64,000 nt of DNA from the NCBI RefSeq assembly GCF_006937785.1, contig NZ_SJEE01000011.1:62001-126000 (forward strand), read 5' to 3'. Origin of the DNA: Pseudanabaena sp. UWO311. Lineage in GTDB: Bacteria > Cyanobacteriota > Cyanobacteriia > Pseudanabaenales > Pseudanabaenaceae. Positions within the stretch are counted from its first letter, which is position 1. Each line of letters opens with the position of its first letter. A program made the translations under genes and the position numbers. The notes below the pieces were generated by a model that made no database searches, was not told where the DNA came from, and saw nothing but the letters and a program-made list of their open reading frames with translations. Below are positions 29,235-36,260 of the stretch, piece by piece.

Positions 29235-29981
29235 TTAATTATCTAATTTAACATCAAAAACTCCAGACCATTGCTCCCATAGCCGATCGCCTATTATTGC
29301 TCCGTTGGTCAAGATTTCCCGATCTTGGTTGGTTATATTTCCAATTTTACCTAAATAAGCTGATGTGATCGCCCCAGCCTGTAGTGTAATTTGGAGGTTA
29401 TTAGGGTTATTTGTTTGTGGATGTCTTTGAGCGCGTTCAGTTACTAGGCTCCAACTGTGGGGTGTGCTAAGGAAATAATACAAACTGCTAGAAATCCCAT
29501 TGTATAGACCTTGTGACCTATGGGCTGTGATTGCACTTGTACCTTGATTAACAAATTCCTGTGCTAGCTGTAGTTGATCTAAGCATTGTTGTTGATCTTT
29601 GAGATCATGACTGAGAGATCTTCTTTTATTAAAGTCATGACAAATATGATCAATACATGATTGCGGTTTTAGCTCATCTCGACATGCGAGGGCGATCGCA
29701 TAGGCTAATACCAATTCCTGAATATCGGCATTGCAATGGGACTGTAGTCCTAGTATGCGCGATCGTACTTCTTGCAAATCTTGATGCCAATATGCGCCGA
29801 TTGCGATCGCCAATAGGGTTATATCTATAGCGTCGATTAGTTCTAGATTGCTCAATCTGTCATTGATTACGCAGCTGGTCAGGGCTTTTAAGCGATCGGC
29901 ATGATTTGGCTCTGCATTTAGCAAGATACTTGTAAAAATAGCGCGAAATCGACTTTTTAAAGATATTTGTGTTGTTAACAT
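29235..29981 (-). CDS. Uncharacterised helical protein, ADP-ribosylglycohydrolase-like end
   Basis: The start at 29981 (MLTTQISLKSRFRAIF, 248 residues) sits 5 bp after the GIY-YIG gene stop; a longer frame to 30119 would overlap that gene. The protein is largely helical. The C-terminal segment QAGAITSAYLGKIGNI resembles the late motif of ADP-ribosylglycohydrolases (GAITGAYLG), but the metal-binding acidic motifs of active enzymes are not evident. It is probably a diverged, inactive relative or an unrelated fold. It is co-transcribed with the upstream GIY-YIG gene. Confidence 0.55.
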   Translation of the reverse strand: MLTTQISLKSRFRAIFTSILLNAEPNHADRLKALTSCVINDRLSNLELIDAIDITLLAIAIGAYWHQDLQEVRSRILGLQSHCNADIQELVLAYAIALACRDELKPQSCIDHICHDFNKRRSLSHDLKDQQQCLDQLQLAQEFVNQGTSAITAHRSQGLYNGISSSLYYFLSTPHSWSLVTERAQRHPQTNNPNNLQITLQAGAITSAYLGKIGNITNQDREILTNGAIIGDRLWEQWSGVFDVKLDN

Positions 29982-29986
29982 AGAAT

Positions 29987-30394
29987 TTAATTTGATAGCA
30001 AATAGATAAGAGCAGCGATCGCTAGCATTAGTAAGAAAAGATAAATAATCACTCGTCCCCATACCGCCAAAAACAGACATAGTAGATCCCAAAAGGTCAC
30101 TCTTGCCGTGCCATTCCATGCAGGACGAAATCGCGCAATCTCAGCTTTCTCAAAGGAATGGATCTGATTCGTTGTCAATACCTTGTAATGTAGCCTGCCA
30201 AACGGATGCAGTAGTCTAAATTGTTGATAGCGGTGATGGGCAGTTTTCCATCGACTGCGTAAATTCTTTGCTTTGCCGATGTATAGCACAATCCAAAGAG
30301 CCGTAATGTAATATACACCCGCATCTTGAGGTAATTCCTTTAACTTCTTGATGGGTTTAGACGGTAACCAAAAAATATGAAGCCATTCAGTCAT
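29987..30394 (-). CDS. GIY-YIG domain protein with C-terminal membrane helix
   Basis: 135 residues. The N-terminal GIY-YIG core is present (AGVYYITALWIVLYIGKAKNLRSRW) with a following acidic residue in FEKAEIARFRPAWNG. The C-terminus is a strong membrane segment (FLAVWGRVIIYLFLLMLAIAALIYLL). GIY-YIG modules cut DNA in UvrC and homing enzymes. The first motif here is VYYI rather than GIY, and the fusion to a membrane helix is unusual, so nuclease activity is uncertain. It is the first gene of a likely pair with the next gene on the minus strand. Confidence 0.75.
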   Translation of the reverse strand: MTEWLHIFWLPSKPIKKLKELPQDAGVYYITALWIVLYIGKAKNLRSRWKTAHHRYQQFRLLHPFGRLHYKVLTTNQIHSFEKAEIARFRPAWNGTARVTFWDLLCLFLAVWGRVIIYLFLLMLAIAALIYLLSN

Positions 30395-30524
30395 AGGTAG
30401 TTTGCTATCTTGGTGTGCTTATTCCCAGAGATTTGATTACTTTTGTACGATCACTATAAAATTTAAGCTACGATATAGTTGTTTTGCTTAGGTAATCTAG
30501 ATCATTTAGTTAGGTTTTGCTCGT

Positions 30525-30659
30525 ATGACAGATTTTAATCGCGGCATCATGAAGTTTGAGAATGCTGATAGTCCTTTATCAATTGTGCTTTCTAGCGTTG
30601 TTGTTTTGAGTGCGATCGGATTCTTGCTCTGGTGGGGATTCCAGGCTGCTTACGTCTAG
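30525..30659 (+). CDS. 44-residue single-helix membrane protein
   Basis: ATG 30525 to TAG 30657. The peptide starts MTDFNRGIMKFENADSPLSI and continues with a single membrane helix (VVVLSAIGFLLWWGF) and a short tail QAAYV. The size and layout resemble the small single-helix subunits of cyanobacterial photosystem and NDH complexes, but I cannot match it to a named Psb, Psa or Ndh protein. It has its own palindromic terminator 12 bp later, so it is an independent, probably well expressed gene. Confidence 0.7.
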   Translation: MTDFNRGIMKFENADSPLSIVLSSVVVLSAIGFLLWWGFQAAYV

Positions 30660-30670
30660 TCTGAAATATT

Positions 30671-30709
30671 GCAAATAAAAAGCGGCGCATTGCGCCGCTT
30701 TTTATTTGC
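30671..30709 (+). terminator. Terminator of small membrane protein gene
   Basis: GCAAATAAAAAGCGGCGC / GCGCCGCTTTTTATTTGC with loop ATT. Perfect stem followed by a short AT stretch. Confidence 0.88.
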
Positions 30710-30750
30710 TAAGTTAAGCTAAGACAACTATTTTATTATTTTAGTGAATA

Positions 30751-31239
30751 ATGACCGTTACCACTTCTCAAGATGAACAACTCGGAGCTGCAATTGGCGC
30801 GATCCCAAGTGGGTTGTTTATTGTTACATCTCAACAAAATGACAAAACTGCTACCATGCTCGCTTCATGGGTTCAGCAAGCTGGGTTTACGCCTCCTTCG
30901 GTAACGATCATCGTTGCTAAGGGTCGCCCCATTGAGTCTTTTTTAACAGTCGGCAGTCCTGTTGTGATTAATATTGCCGAAAAAGGGCAGGGTAAAATTA
31001 TCGGACATTTTGCTAAGGGTTTTGCTCCTGATATTGATCCTTTCGATGGTGTTGAAACTGCTGCTGCGCCTAGTGGACAGCCATATCTAACTGATGCGAT
31101 CGCATATCTTGATGCAACAGTCACAGGTAGTCTTGATGCGGGCGACCACACAGTAATTTTGGCAACTATTAACGCAGGTGAGCGCCTTCGTGAAGGTGAG
31201 TCCGCCATCCACACGCGCAAAAATGGTTTCAAGTATTAA
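30751..31239 (+). CDS. Flavin reductase domain protein
   Basis: 162 residues. One flavin-reductase-like (FMN-binding split barrel) domain: IGAIPSGLFIVTSQQND, TATMLASWVQQAGFTPPSVT and GDHTVILATINAGE. It is close in sequence style to the C-terminal NAD(P)H:flavin reductase module of cyanobacterial flavodiiron proteins, but it stands alone without the metallo-beta-lactamase and flavodoxin parts. It probably supplies reduced flavin or acts as a small NAD(P)H oxidoreductase; the partner is unknown. Confidence 0.88.
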   Translation: MTVTTSQDEQLGAAIGAIPSGLFIVTSQQNDKTATMLASWVQQAGFTPPSVTIIVAKGRPIESFLTVGSPVVINIAEKGQGKIIGHFAKGFAPDIDPFDGVETAAAPSGQPYLTDAIAYLDATVTGSLDAGDHTVILATINAGERLREGESAIHTRKNGFKY

Positions 31240-31272
31240 AAATAAAGCATCGCTTTGCGATGCCTTATTTTT
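31238..31272 (+). terminator. Terminator after flavin reductase
   Basis: AAAAATAAAGCATCGC / GCGATGCCTTATTTTT, one mismatch, loop TTT, followed by a T-run. Confidence 0.82.
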
Positions 31273-31302
31273 TTGTTTTTAGGTTAGCGATCGCCATAGT
31301 AA

Positions 31303-31353
31303 AAATCTGTTTTTTGAAAGCCAGCCTTAGGCTGGCTTTCAAAAAACAGATTT
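31303..31353. repeat. Palindrome, two-copy family (copy 1)
   Basis: AAATCTGTTTTTTGAAAGCC / GGCTTTCAAAAAACAGATTT, continuing inward through AGCCTTAGGCT. A related palindrome occurs at 35374-35425 with the same TTTTTTGAAAGC arm and the same trailing TATA. Confidence 0.7.
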
Positions 31354-31449
31354 CTATAATTAGAATTGCTCTTGCTGAAAAAAATTAGTTGACATTGTTC
31401 CCAATGTTTGTCATATTAGTAAAGCGCTAAACGCAAAAGACCGCTAAAT

Positions 31450-31521
31450 GCGGGTGTGGCTCAGTGGTAGAGCATCTCCTTGCCAAGGAGAATGTCGTGG
31501 GTTCGAATCCCATCACCCGCT
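31450..31521 (+). tRNA. tRNA-Gly (GCC)
   Basis: 72 nt. Acceptor GCGGGTG pairs with CACCCGC, discriminator T; D-arm GGCTCAGTGGTAGAGC; anticodon stem CTCC-TTGCCAA-GGAG gives anticodon GCC; T-arm GTGGGTTCGAATCCCAT. CCA is not encoded. It reads the GGC/GGU glycine codons. The gene is followed by its own perfect hairpin. Confidence 0.97.
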
Positions 31522-31530
31522 TAATAATTG

Positions 31531-31569
31531 ATAAAGTAAAAGGGACGCATTGCGTCCCTTTTACTTTAT
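31531..31569 (+). terminator. tRNA-Gly terminator
   Basis: ATAAAGTAAAAGGGACGC / GCGTCCCTTTTACTTTAT with loop ATT. It ends 12 bp before the TldD start, so TldD must be read through it or have its promoter within this short stretch. Confidence 0.8.
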
Positions 31570-31581
31570 GGATTTTTCCTG

Positions 31582-33024
31582 ATGCAATTTGATTTAAAAG
31601 CTGCCTTATCTCATATTGATCTGCCATCTGCTGAATGGATTGGCTTGCGTGAAGTCAAAGAAATTAATACAACTCGGTATGTGCGCGATCGCAAACCACA
31701 GTCCAATGGACGTAGCCAATCCCATGGCGTAATGATCGAAGTGCTAGCAAACGGACAATTTGGCTATGCCAGCACTAATCATCTTGATCTCAAAAATATT
31801 CAATTAACGGCTCAGAAAGCCTATCAACAAGCGAAAACATCAGCACAGTGGGCAGTACATCACTTTACGATCGCTCAAAGACCAAAGGCGATTGGACAGT
31901 ATTTCTCACCATTTCTCAAATCATCAGATGCGATCACCTCAAAAGAAATAAATGAACTCCTAATCGAAATCTGCGAAACCTTAAAGGTTTCCGATCAAAT
32001 CGTTAAAACTAGTGCCTATGCAGTAATTACCGAAATCGAGACAAGATTTGTCAGCAGTAACGGTTCTGACATTTATCAAAAATTTCTCGCCATCGCTACG
32101 GACTATGCTGCTACAGCCCAAGATGGTGCAATTATTCAAAAACGTGGGGATAATGGACAACTGGCTCGTTGTAATCAGATTGGGATGGAAGTATTTGATC
32201 GTGAGGAAATCTTGCAAAGAGCGCAAGTTGTCGGTGAGCAAGCAGTTGAATTACTCACCGCTGTAGAATGTCCCACGGAAACTACAGCACTAGTTTTAGC
32301 ACCAGATCAAATGTTGCTGCAAATCCACGAAAGCATCGGACATCCCTTAGAAATTGATCGAATCTTAGGCGATGAGCGCAACTACGCAGGCGGCAGCTTT
32401 ATCAAGCTCGAAGACTTTGGTAACATGCAGTATGGCTCATCGCTGATGAATGTCTCCTTTGACCCCACGATAGCAGGTGAATTTGCTAGTTATGCCTTTG
32501 ATGATGTTGGGATTCCAGCGACCAAAGAATATTTAATTAAAGAAGGTAAATTATTGCGCGGTTTAGGTAGTTCTGAGAGCCAAGTGCGATCGGGTATCGG
32601 AGGAGTAGCTAATGCCAGAGCCAACTCATGGAACCGTCCTGCAATTGATCGCATGGCAAATATTAATCTTGAGTCGGGAGAATATGCTTTTCAGGAGATG
32701 ATCGCCGATATCGAACGCGGCGTATATATGGAATCAAATCGCTCATGGTCAATTGATGATTATCGCAACAAGTTTCAATTTGGCTGTGAATACGCGAAAC
32801 TTATCGAAAATGGTAAGTTAACTAAAACACTGCGTAATCCTAATTATCGCGGGATTACTAATCAATTCTGGAATAGTCTTGCCAAGGTAGGCGATCGCGA
32901 CACTGTTGAAGCTTATGGCTCACCCTTTTGCGGTAAAGGTGAACCTAACCAAGTAATTCGCGTAGGGCATGCTTCGCCTGTTTGCCTGTTTACAAATATT
33001 GAAGTCTTTGGTGGCGCTACCTAA
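31582..33024 (+). CDS. TldD-family metalloprotease
   Basis: 480 residues, usual length for TldD. The metal site HESIGH (H249, E250, H254, the HExxxH form of this family) lies in QIHESIGHPLEIDRILGDE. The C-terminal beta-rich half includes GIGGVANARANSWNRPAIDR and ends with the glycine-rich GHASPVCLFTNIEVFGG. In other bacteria TldD works with TldE (PmbA) in peptide maturation and degradation. No tldE is adjacent. No clear Shine-Dalgarno precedes the ATG. Confidence 0.92.
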   Translation: MQFDLKAALSHIDLPSAEWIGLREVKEINTTRYVRDRKPQSNGRSQSHGVMIEVLANGQFGYASTNHLDLKNIQLTAQKAYQQAKTSAQWAVHHFTIAQRPKAIGQYFSPFLKSSDAITSKEINELLIEICETLKVSDQIVKTSAYAVITEIETRFVSSNGSDIYQKFLAIATDYAATAQDGAIIQKRGDNGQLARCNQIGMEVFDREEILQRAQVVGEQAVELLTAVECPTETTALVLAPDQMLLQIHESIGHPLEIDRILGDERNYAGGSFIKLEDFGNMQYGSSLMNVSFDPTIAGEFASYAFDDVGIPATKEYLIKEGKLLRGLGSSESQVRSGIGGVANARANSWNRPAIDRMANINLESGEYAFQEMIADIERGVYMESNRSWSIDDYRNKFQFGCEYAKLIENGKLTKTLRNPNYRGITNQFWNSLAKVGDRDTVEAYGSPFCGKGEPNQVIRVGHASPVCLFTNIEVFGGAT

Positions 33025-33055
33025 AAAAGAAGGGCGCTTTGCGCCCTTCTTTTTT
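33023..33055. terminator. Shared terminator, tldD and small minus-strand gene
   Basis: AAAAAAGAAGGGCGC / GCGCCCTTCTTTTTT with loop TTT. It starts at the tldD stop and reaches the stop of the convergent 51-residue gene. Confidence 0.88.
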
Positions 33056-33209
33056 AATTTAAGCCCAATTGCTTCATTTCTTGTTCAAGGACATTTAGTA
33101 ATCCAGCATCATTATTATTACGAGCAACTTCCATACGGCGTTTAATTGAAGCTGATAGATTGGCTTTATGATTTGCTGCTGCTTCAGCCTTTCTTTGAAT
33201 GGTATTCAT
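33054..33209 (-). CDS. 51-residue basic helical protein
   Basis: ATG 33209 to TAA 33054. The sequence begins MNTIQRKAEAAANHKANLSA and ends LLNVLEQEMKQLGLN. It is wholly helical and basic in its middle (SIKRRMEVARNNND). I do not recognise a named family. The absence of stops over a compact frame, the codon-like composition and a terminator exactly at its end support a real gene. Confidence 0.6.
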   Translation of the reverse strand: MNTIQRKAEAAANHKANLSASIKRRMEVARNNNDAGLLNVLEQEMKQLGLN

Positions 33210-33330
33210 CACTAATATCCCTTAAATTACATATTGTTTATATATAGTTACCATAACATATAATTATTTAAACGGTAGCATACACTACTAAAATCTCATT
33301 AAAAAAAGGTTAAGAAAAGTCTCAGAATAT

Positions 33331-33383
33331 AAAACCGAAAAGAGAGCTGCGGCGCTTCGCGCCGCAGCTCTCTTTTCGGTTTT
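33331..33383 (-). terminator. Perfect palindrome after GH57 gene
   Basis: AAAACCGAAAAGAGAGCTGC / GCAGCTCTCTTTTCGGTTTT around GGCGC-TTC-GCGCC: a 25-bp uninterrupted stem with a 3-nt loop. It lies just downstream of the minus-strand GH57 stop at 33400. Confidence 0.8.
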
Positions 33384-33399
33384 GGGACTATAGCTATGA

Positions 33400-34998
33400 T
33401 TAGCCAGCCGTTAATGGACGATAAGTTCTGTAATTGATATCGGGAAATATATTGTCAATATATTCAATTTTTTCTAGCCAGCCAGCATCAATTGTGCCAG
33501 CCTCAATATCATCAAATAGTTTCTCCAACCGCATTAAGTGCGATCGCGTCCTTCTAATTGCATAGGGAACCATCGTGCCAGTGCGCATGATGAAAGCCCA
33601 ATCAGAAGACTGCGCTAAAAGCAACTCACGCGCCGCTTGATTAAGCGCTCGCCATTCTAGCTCGTCAACAGGCTCACGATAGGACAAATGAATCATCCTC
33701 TCCGCACCTTTATGTAAATGTTGATAAACCCAAGCATTTGTCTCATTTAGCCAATATTCATGGAAGCCTTTATAACCCCAACTAGATTGAGCAGGACGAG
33801 ATACTTGTTGAGTTGGATTGCCACGTAGATAGTCGGCAAGATGCGTCATCTCAAAAGTGGTTTGATCGTAATGAGACTTACGAATCAGAAAATCAATAAA
33901 CCAAGGTCCCTCATACCACCAATGGCCAAACAATTCTGCATCATAAGGAGATACCACAAGTGGCGGGCGACCCATCATGTCATGGAGATAGCCGATCTGA
34001 CTTTCACGATTTTGCATGAAATTAGTCGCATGTTCAGCTGCTTTCTCCTTTGCCCAATATGGATCATAAAGCTGCTTTGCATCTAGCCCAAAATCACTTC
34101 CTGTAATGCGGTGATACTTGACACCTGTATTTTTGCGCTGACCGTTAGGCATGATAAACGGCTTGATATATTCATACTCTGCCTCCCATCCTAAGTCTTT
34201 ATAAAATTCTCGATAAACAGCATTACCAGGGTATCCAACTTTTGATGACCATACCTGCTGTGATGACTCATGATCGCGGGCAAATGCAGCCACGCCTGTC
34301 TCTGTAAAAATAGGTGCATATGTCCCAAAGCGAGGTCGGGGCTGACCATACAAAAGCCCATGCCCATCAGTCAGAAAATAGCGCAATCCTACATCCGCCA
34401 ATAACCTCTCTAGCCCATCGTAATAAGCACATTCTGGCAACCAAATTCCATTGGGTGCTCGTCCAAACTCTTGCGTGTAATGTTCAACGGCGACTTCTAA
34501 TTGTGCCCAGACTGCCTCTGGATACATTTTCATTAGCGGCAGATAGCCATGCGTTGCGCCACAGGTGATGATCTCAAGGTTATTTGTATCCTGAAACTGT
34601 TTGAAAGCAGTTATAAGATCGCCACCATATTTTTCCCAAGTTTCGCGCGTTTCGGCAAATTCTTTAACGTAGTACTCAGCAAGATACTTGACATGACCAT
34701 TATGCTCATTGCGAATTACTTCAAGTTCAACCAATTGCTGTAGCATCGCTAGATGCTTGTCATACCGTTCTTGCAGAAGTGGATCACGCAGCATTGAGAC
34801 AAGTGGCGGTGTCATGCTCATGGTCATCTTGAAATCAATGCCATCTCGCCTAAGTCCCTCGTAGACTTTGATGAGGGGAATATAAGTCTCGGTGATCGCC
34901 TCATATAGCCATTCTTCTTCAAGTACGTAGTCGCTTTCGGGGTGGCGGACGTAAGGCAGGTGAGCGTGTAAGACCAGCGCGAGATATCCAATGCTCAT
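33400..34998 (-). CDS. GH57 1,4-alpha-glucan branching enzyme
   Basis: 532 residues. The GH57 (beta/alpha)7 barrel starts LALVLHAHLPYVRHPE. The catalytic nucleophile is E189 in GIWLPECAYYDGLE and the acid/base is D353 in SPYDAELFGHWWYEG. The helical DUF1957-type C-terminal domain includes WAFIMRTGTM and the arginine-rich RRTRSHLMRLEKL. Such enzymes form alpha-1,6 branches in glycogen; cyanobacteria often have one alongside GH13 GlgB. It is a single-gene unit with a strong terminator. The GH57 family also holds amylopullulanases, but the residue spacing fits branching enzymes. Confidence 0.92.
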   Translation of the reverse strand: MSIGYLALVLHAHLPYVRHPESDYVLEEEWLYEAITETYIPLIKVYEGLRRDGIDFKMTMSMTPPLVSMLRDPLLQERYDKHLAMLQQLVELEVIRNEHNGHVKYLAEYYVKEFAETRETWEKYGGDLITAFKQFQDTNNLEIITCGATHGYLPLMKMYPEAVWAQLEVAVEHYTQEFGRAPNGIWLPECAYYDGLERLLADVGLRYFLTDGHGLLYGQPRPRFGTYAPIFTETGVAAFARDHESSQQVWSSKVGYPGNAVYREFYKDLGWEAEYEYIKPFIMPNGQRKNTGVKYHRITGSDFGLDAKQLYDPYWAKEKAAEHATNFMQNRESQIGYLHDMMGRPPLVVSPYDAELFGHWWYEGPWFIDFLIRKSHYDQTTFEMTHLADYLRGNPTQQVSRPAQSSWGYKGFHEYWLNETNAWVYQHLHKGAERMIHLSYREPVDELEWRALNQAARELLLAQSSDWAFIMRTGTMVPYAIRRTRSHLMRLEKLFDDIEAGTIDAGWLEKIEYIDNIFPDINYRTYRPLTAG

Positions 34999-35328
34999 AG
35001 ATCTTCTTTTCCTAAAAAGTCTTTAAATTAGCCGATAGTGCTAAAAATGGCAGAATTTCACTATCACAACTGACAACGCTATATGTTGCCTATCTTGATA
35101 TTGAAACCTACTCATTAGTCTGACAACAATTTTCAAGCAAATTAAGTACGTTAGAGCCTGTCTACCCTAATTTAAATGTGGGTAGGGGCTTCGGTAACTT
35201 CGTGATGCTGATGAAAGGTGTTATCTACAAATGTGATTTCATTTTTTAAGGCATTTTTAAAGTAATTTTAAGCTATTCCTGTACCCATTGTGATTATGTA
35301 TACATCTTGACCAGCAATTCTCATTATG

Positions 35329-35425
35329 AAACCGATTTTGGTGTTTCCAGCGCCAAAGGCGCTGGAAACACCAAAATCGGTTTTTTGAAAGCTCACCATA
35401 GGTGGGCTTTCAAAAAACCGATTTT
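35329..35425. repeat. Two overlapping, mutually exclusive palindromes
   Basis: Palindrome 1 (35329-35383): AAACCGATTTTGGTGTTTCC / GGAAACACCAAAATCGGTTT around CAGCGCC-AAA-GGCGCTG. Palindrome 2 (35374-35425): AAAATCGGTTTTTTGAAAGC / GCTTTCAAAAAACCGATTTT. They share the segment AAAATCGGTTT, so only one can form fully at a time. They belong to two different dispersed families (with 58404 and 397, and with 31303). Confidence 0.75.
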
Positions 35426-35436
35426 TATAGGGTTAT

Positions 35437-35479
35437 CCCAAAGAGAGTTGTATCGCTTCACGGTGCAACTCTCTTTGGG
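35437..35479. repeat. Imperfect hairpin
   Basis: CCCAAAGAGAGTTGTATCG against CGGTGCAACTCTCTTTGGGG: an 18-bp stem with small mismatches and a short loop. It lies in the same gene-free stretch as the palindromes at 35329-35425. Confidence 0.6.
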
Positions 35480-35510
35480 GTTTGATTGATCGCCTTGTAG
35501 GGAAATAAGT

Positions 35511-35616
35511 AATACCAAATTAAGAAACGGCTACACCATTTCTTAATTTAAAAAACCTTACTGGGTTTGGTTTTTAATTCATACAAGTGTTGTCACACTT
35601 CCGTGAATTGGTATAA
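35511..35616. repeat. MITE-like element, copy A
   Basis: Inverted ends AATACCAA and TTGGTATAA. Left hairpin AAATTAAGAAA...TTTCTTAATTT; centre AAACCTTACTGGGTTTGG; right hairpin AATTCA..AAGTG-TTGT-CACACTT..TGAATT. It shares the centre and one hairpin with copies B (53471, opposite orientation) and C (56823). It has no coding capacity. Confidence 0.75.
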
Positions 35617-36260
35617 AGCGGTCTCTATGGAATTTAGATGAGCCAGTCTTATCTGAAAATTCTAACCAAAAGATAAAAAAAATCTGTAAATAACTTGCGT
35701 GAGATTTATTTTGTAAATTTTTTCTAGCAAATTGTTAAAAAATGATTACACAATGAAATAAATTAATTTTAATCGTTAAATGCAGTAAATAGGAGCAAAA
35801 TGGAGATAGTAAGAGCTAACTACTATGAAAAACTATAATTACTGCTATTGCTATGTGTGGAGATGAGAGATACCTTAAGAACTCGAATTAAGCAAAATCA
35901 TCTTCTAGACCCAAAAAAGGGATCGATTAGGAAATATGGTTTTTAACAAAAACTATCTTTAGGTATAGTTAAGTACAAATTGTTTTTTTAAAGATTTTGC
36001 AAGATTATTTTACCAAATTGATTGTTGACAAAACTATGTCTTATGTGTAATGAGAAAGAATTGCTGATTCAATACATAAAATCTGCTTTTTTACTGTTCA
36101 CAATGAACTTGTTTTAAGGAAAAAAGCAAGGTAACTTATTAAATGTAATTGCTCCTTAAGTTGAGTTAATAGTTCAGCAGTTCTAAGCTTAATTATTTAA
36201 CTCGCCTTATTCTCACACTTGATTTATCAGGAGCAAAGCTAGTTAAGAGGAGGCAGTTTT
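35617..36260 (+). promoter_or_regulatory. Long AT-rich leader of the M23 peptidase gene
   Basis: About 640 bp with no ORF. It contains AAAAACTATCTTTAGGTATA at 35948, similar to a stretch upstream of infB, and TTGACA at 36025-36030, which could be a -35 box although no good -10 follows at the usual spacing. A c-di-AMP-type riboswitch would be plausible upstream of such a gene, but I do not see its conserved bases. Confidence 0.35.
36245..36253 (+). promoter_or_regulatory. Strong ribosome-binding site before a TTG start
   Basis: AAGAGGAGG lies 7 nt upstream of TTG at 36261. This near-perfect Shine-Dalgarno is what makes the TTG, rather than the ATG at 36327, the likely start of the LysM-M23 gene. 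Confidence 0.7.

Noticed and set aside
29987-30119. A longer version of the uncharacterised gene starting at 30119
   Set aside because: It would overlap the GIY-YIG gene by 133 bp in another frame; the start at 29981 fits directly after that gene's stop.
35307-35489. A 60-codon open frame in the gap before the MITE
   Set aside because: It is made of palindrome arms and changes character at each hairpin; there is no protein-like composition.
35617-36260. A c-di-AMP (ydaO-type) riboswitch ahead of the LysM-M23 gene
   Set aside because: The position would suit it, but the conserved purine-rich segments of that riboswitch are not visible.
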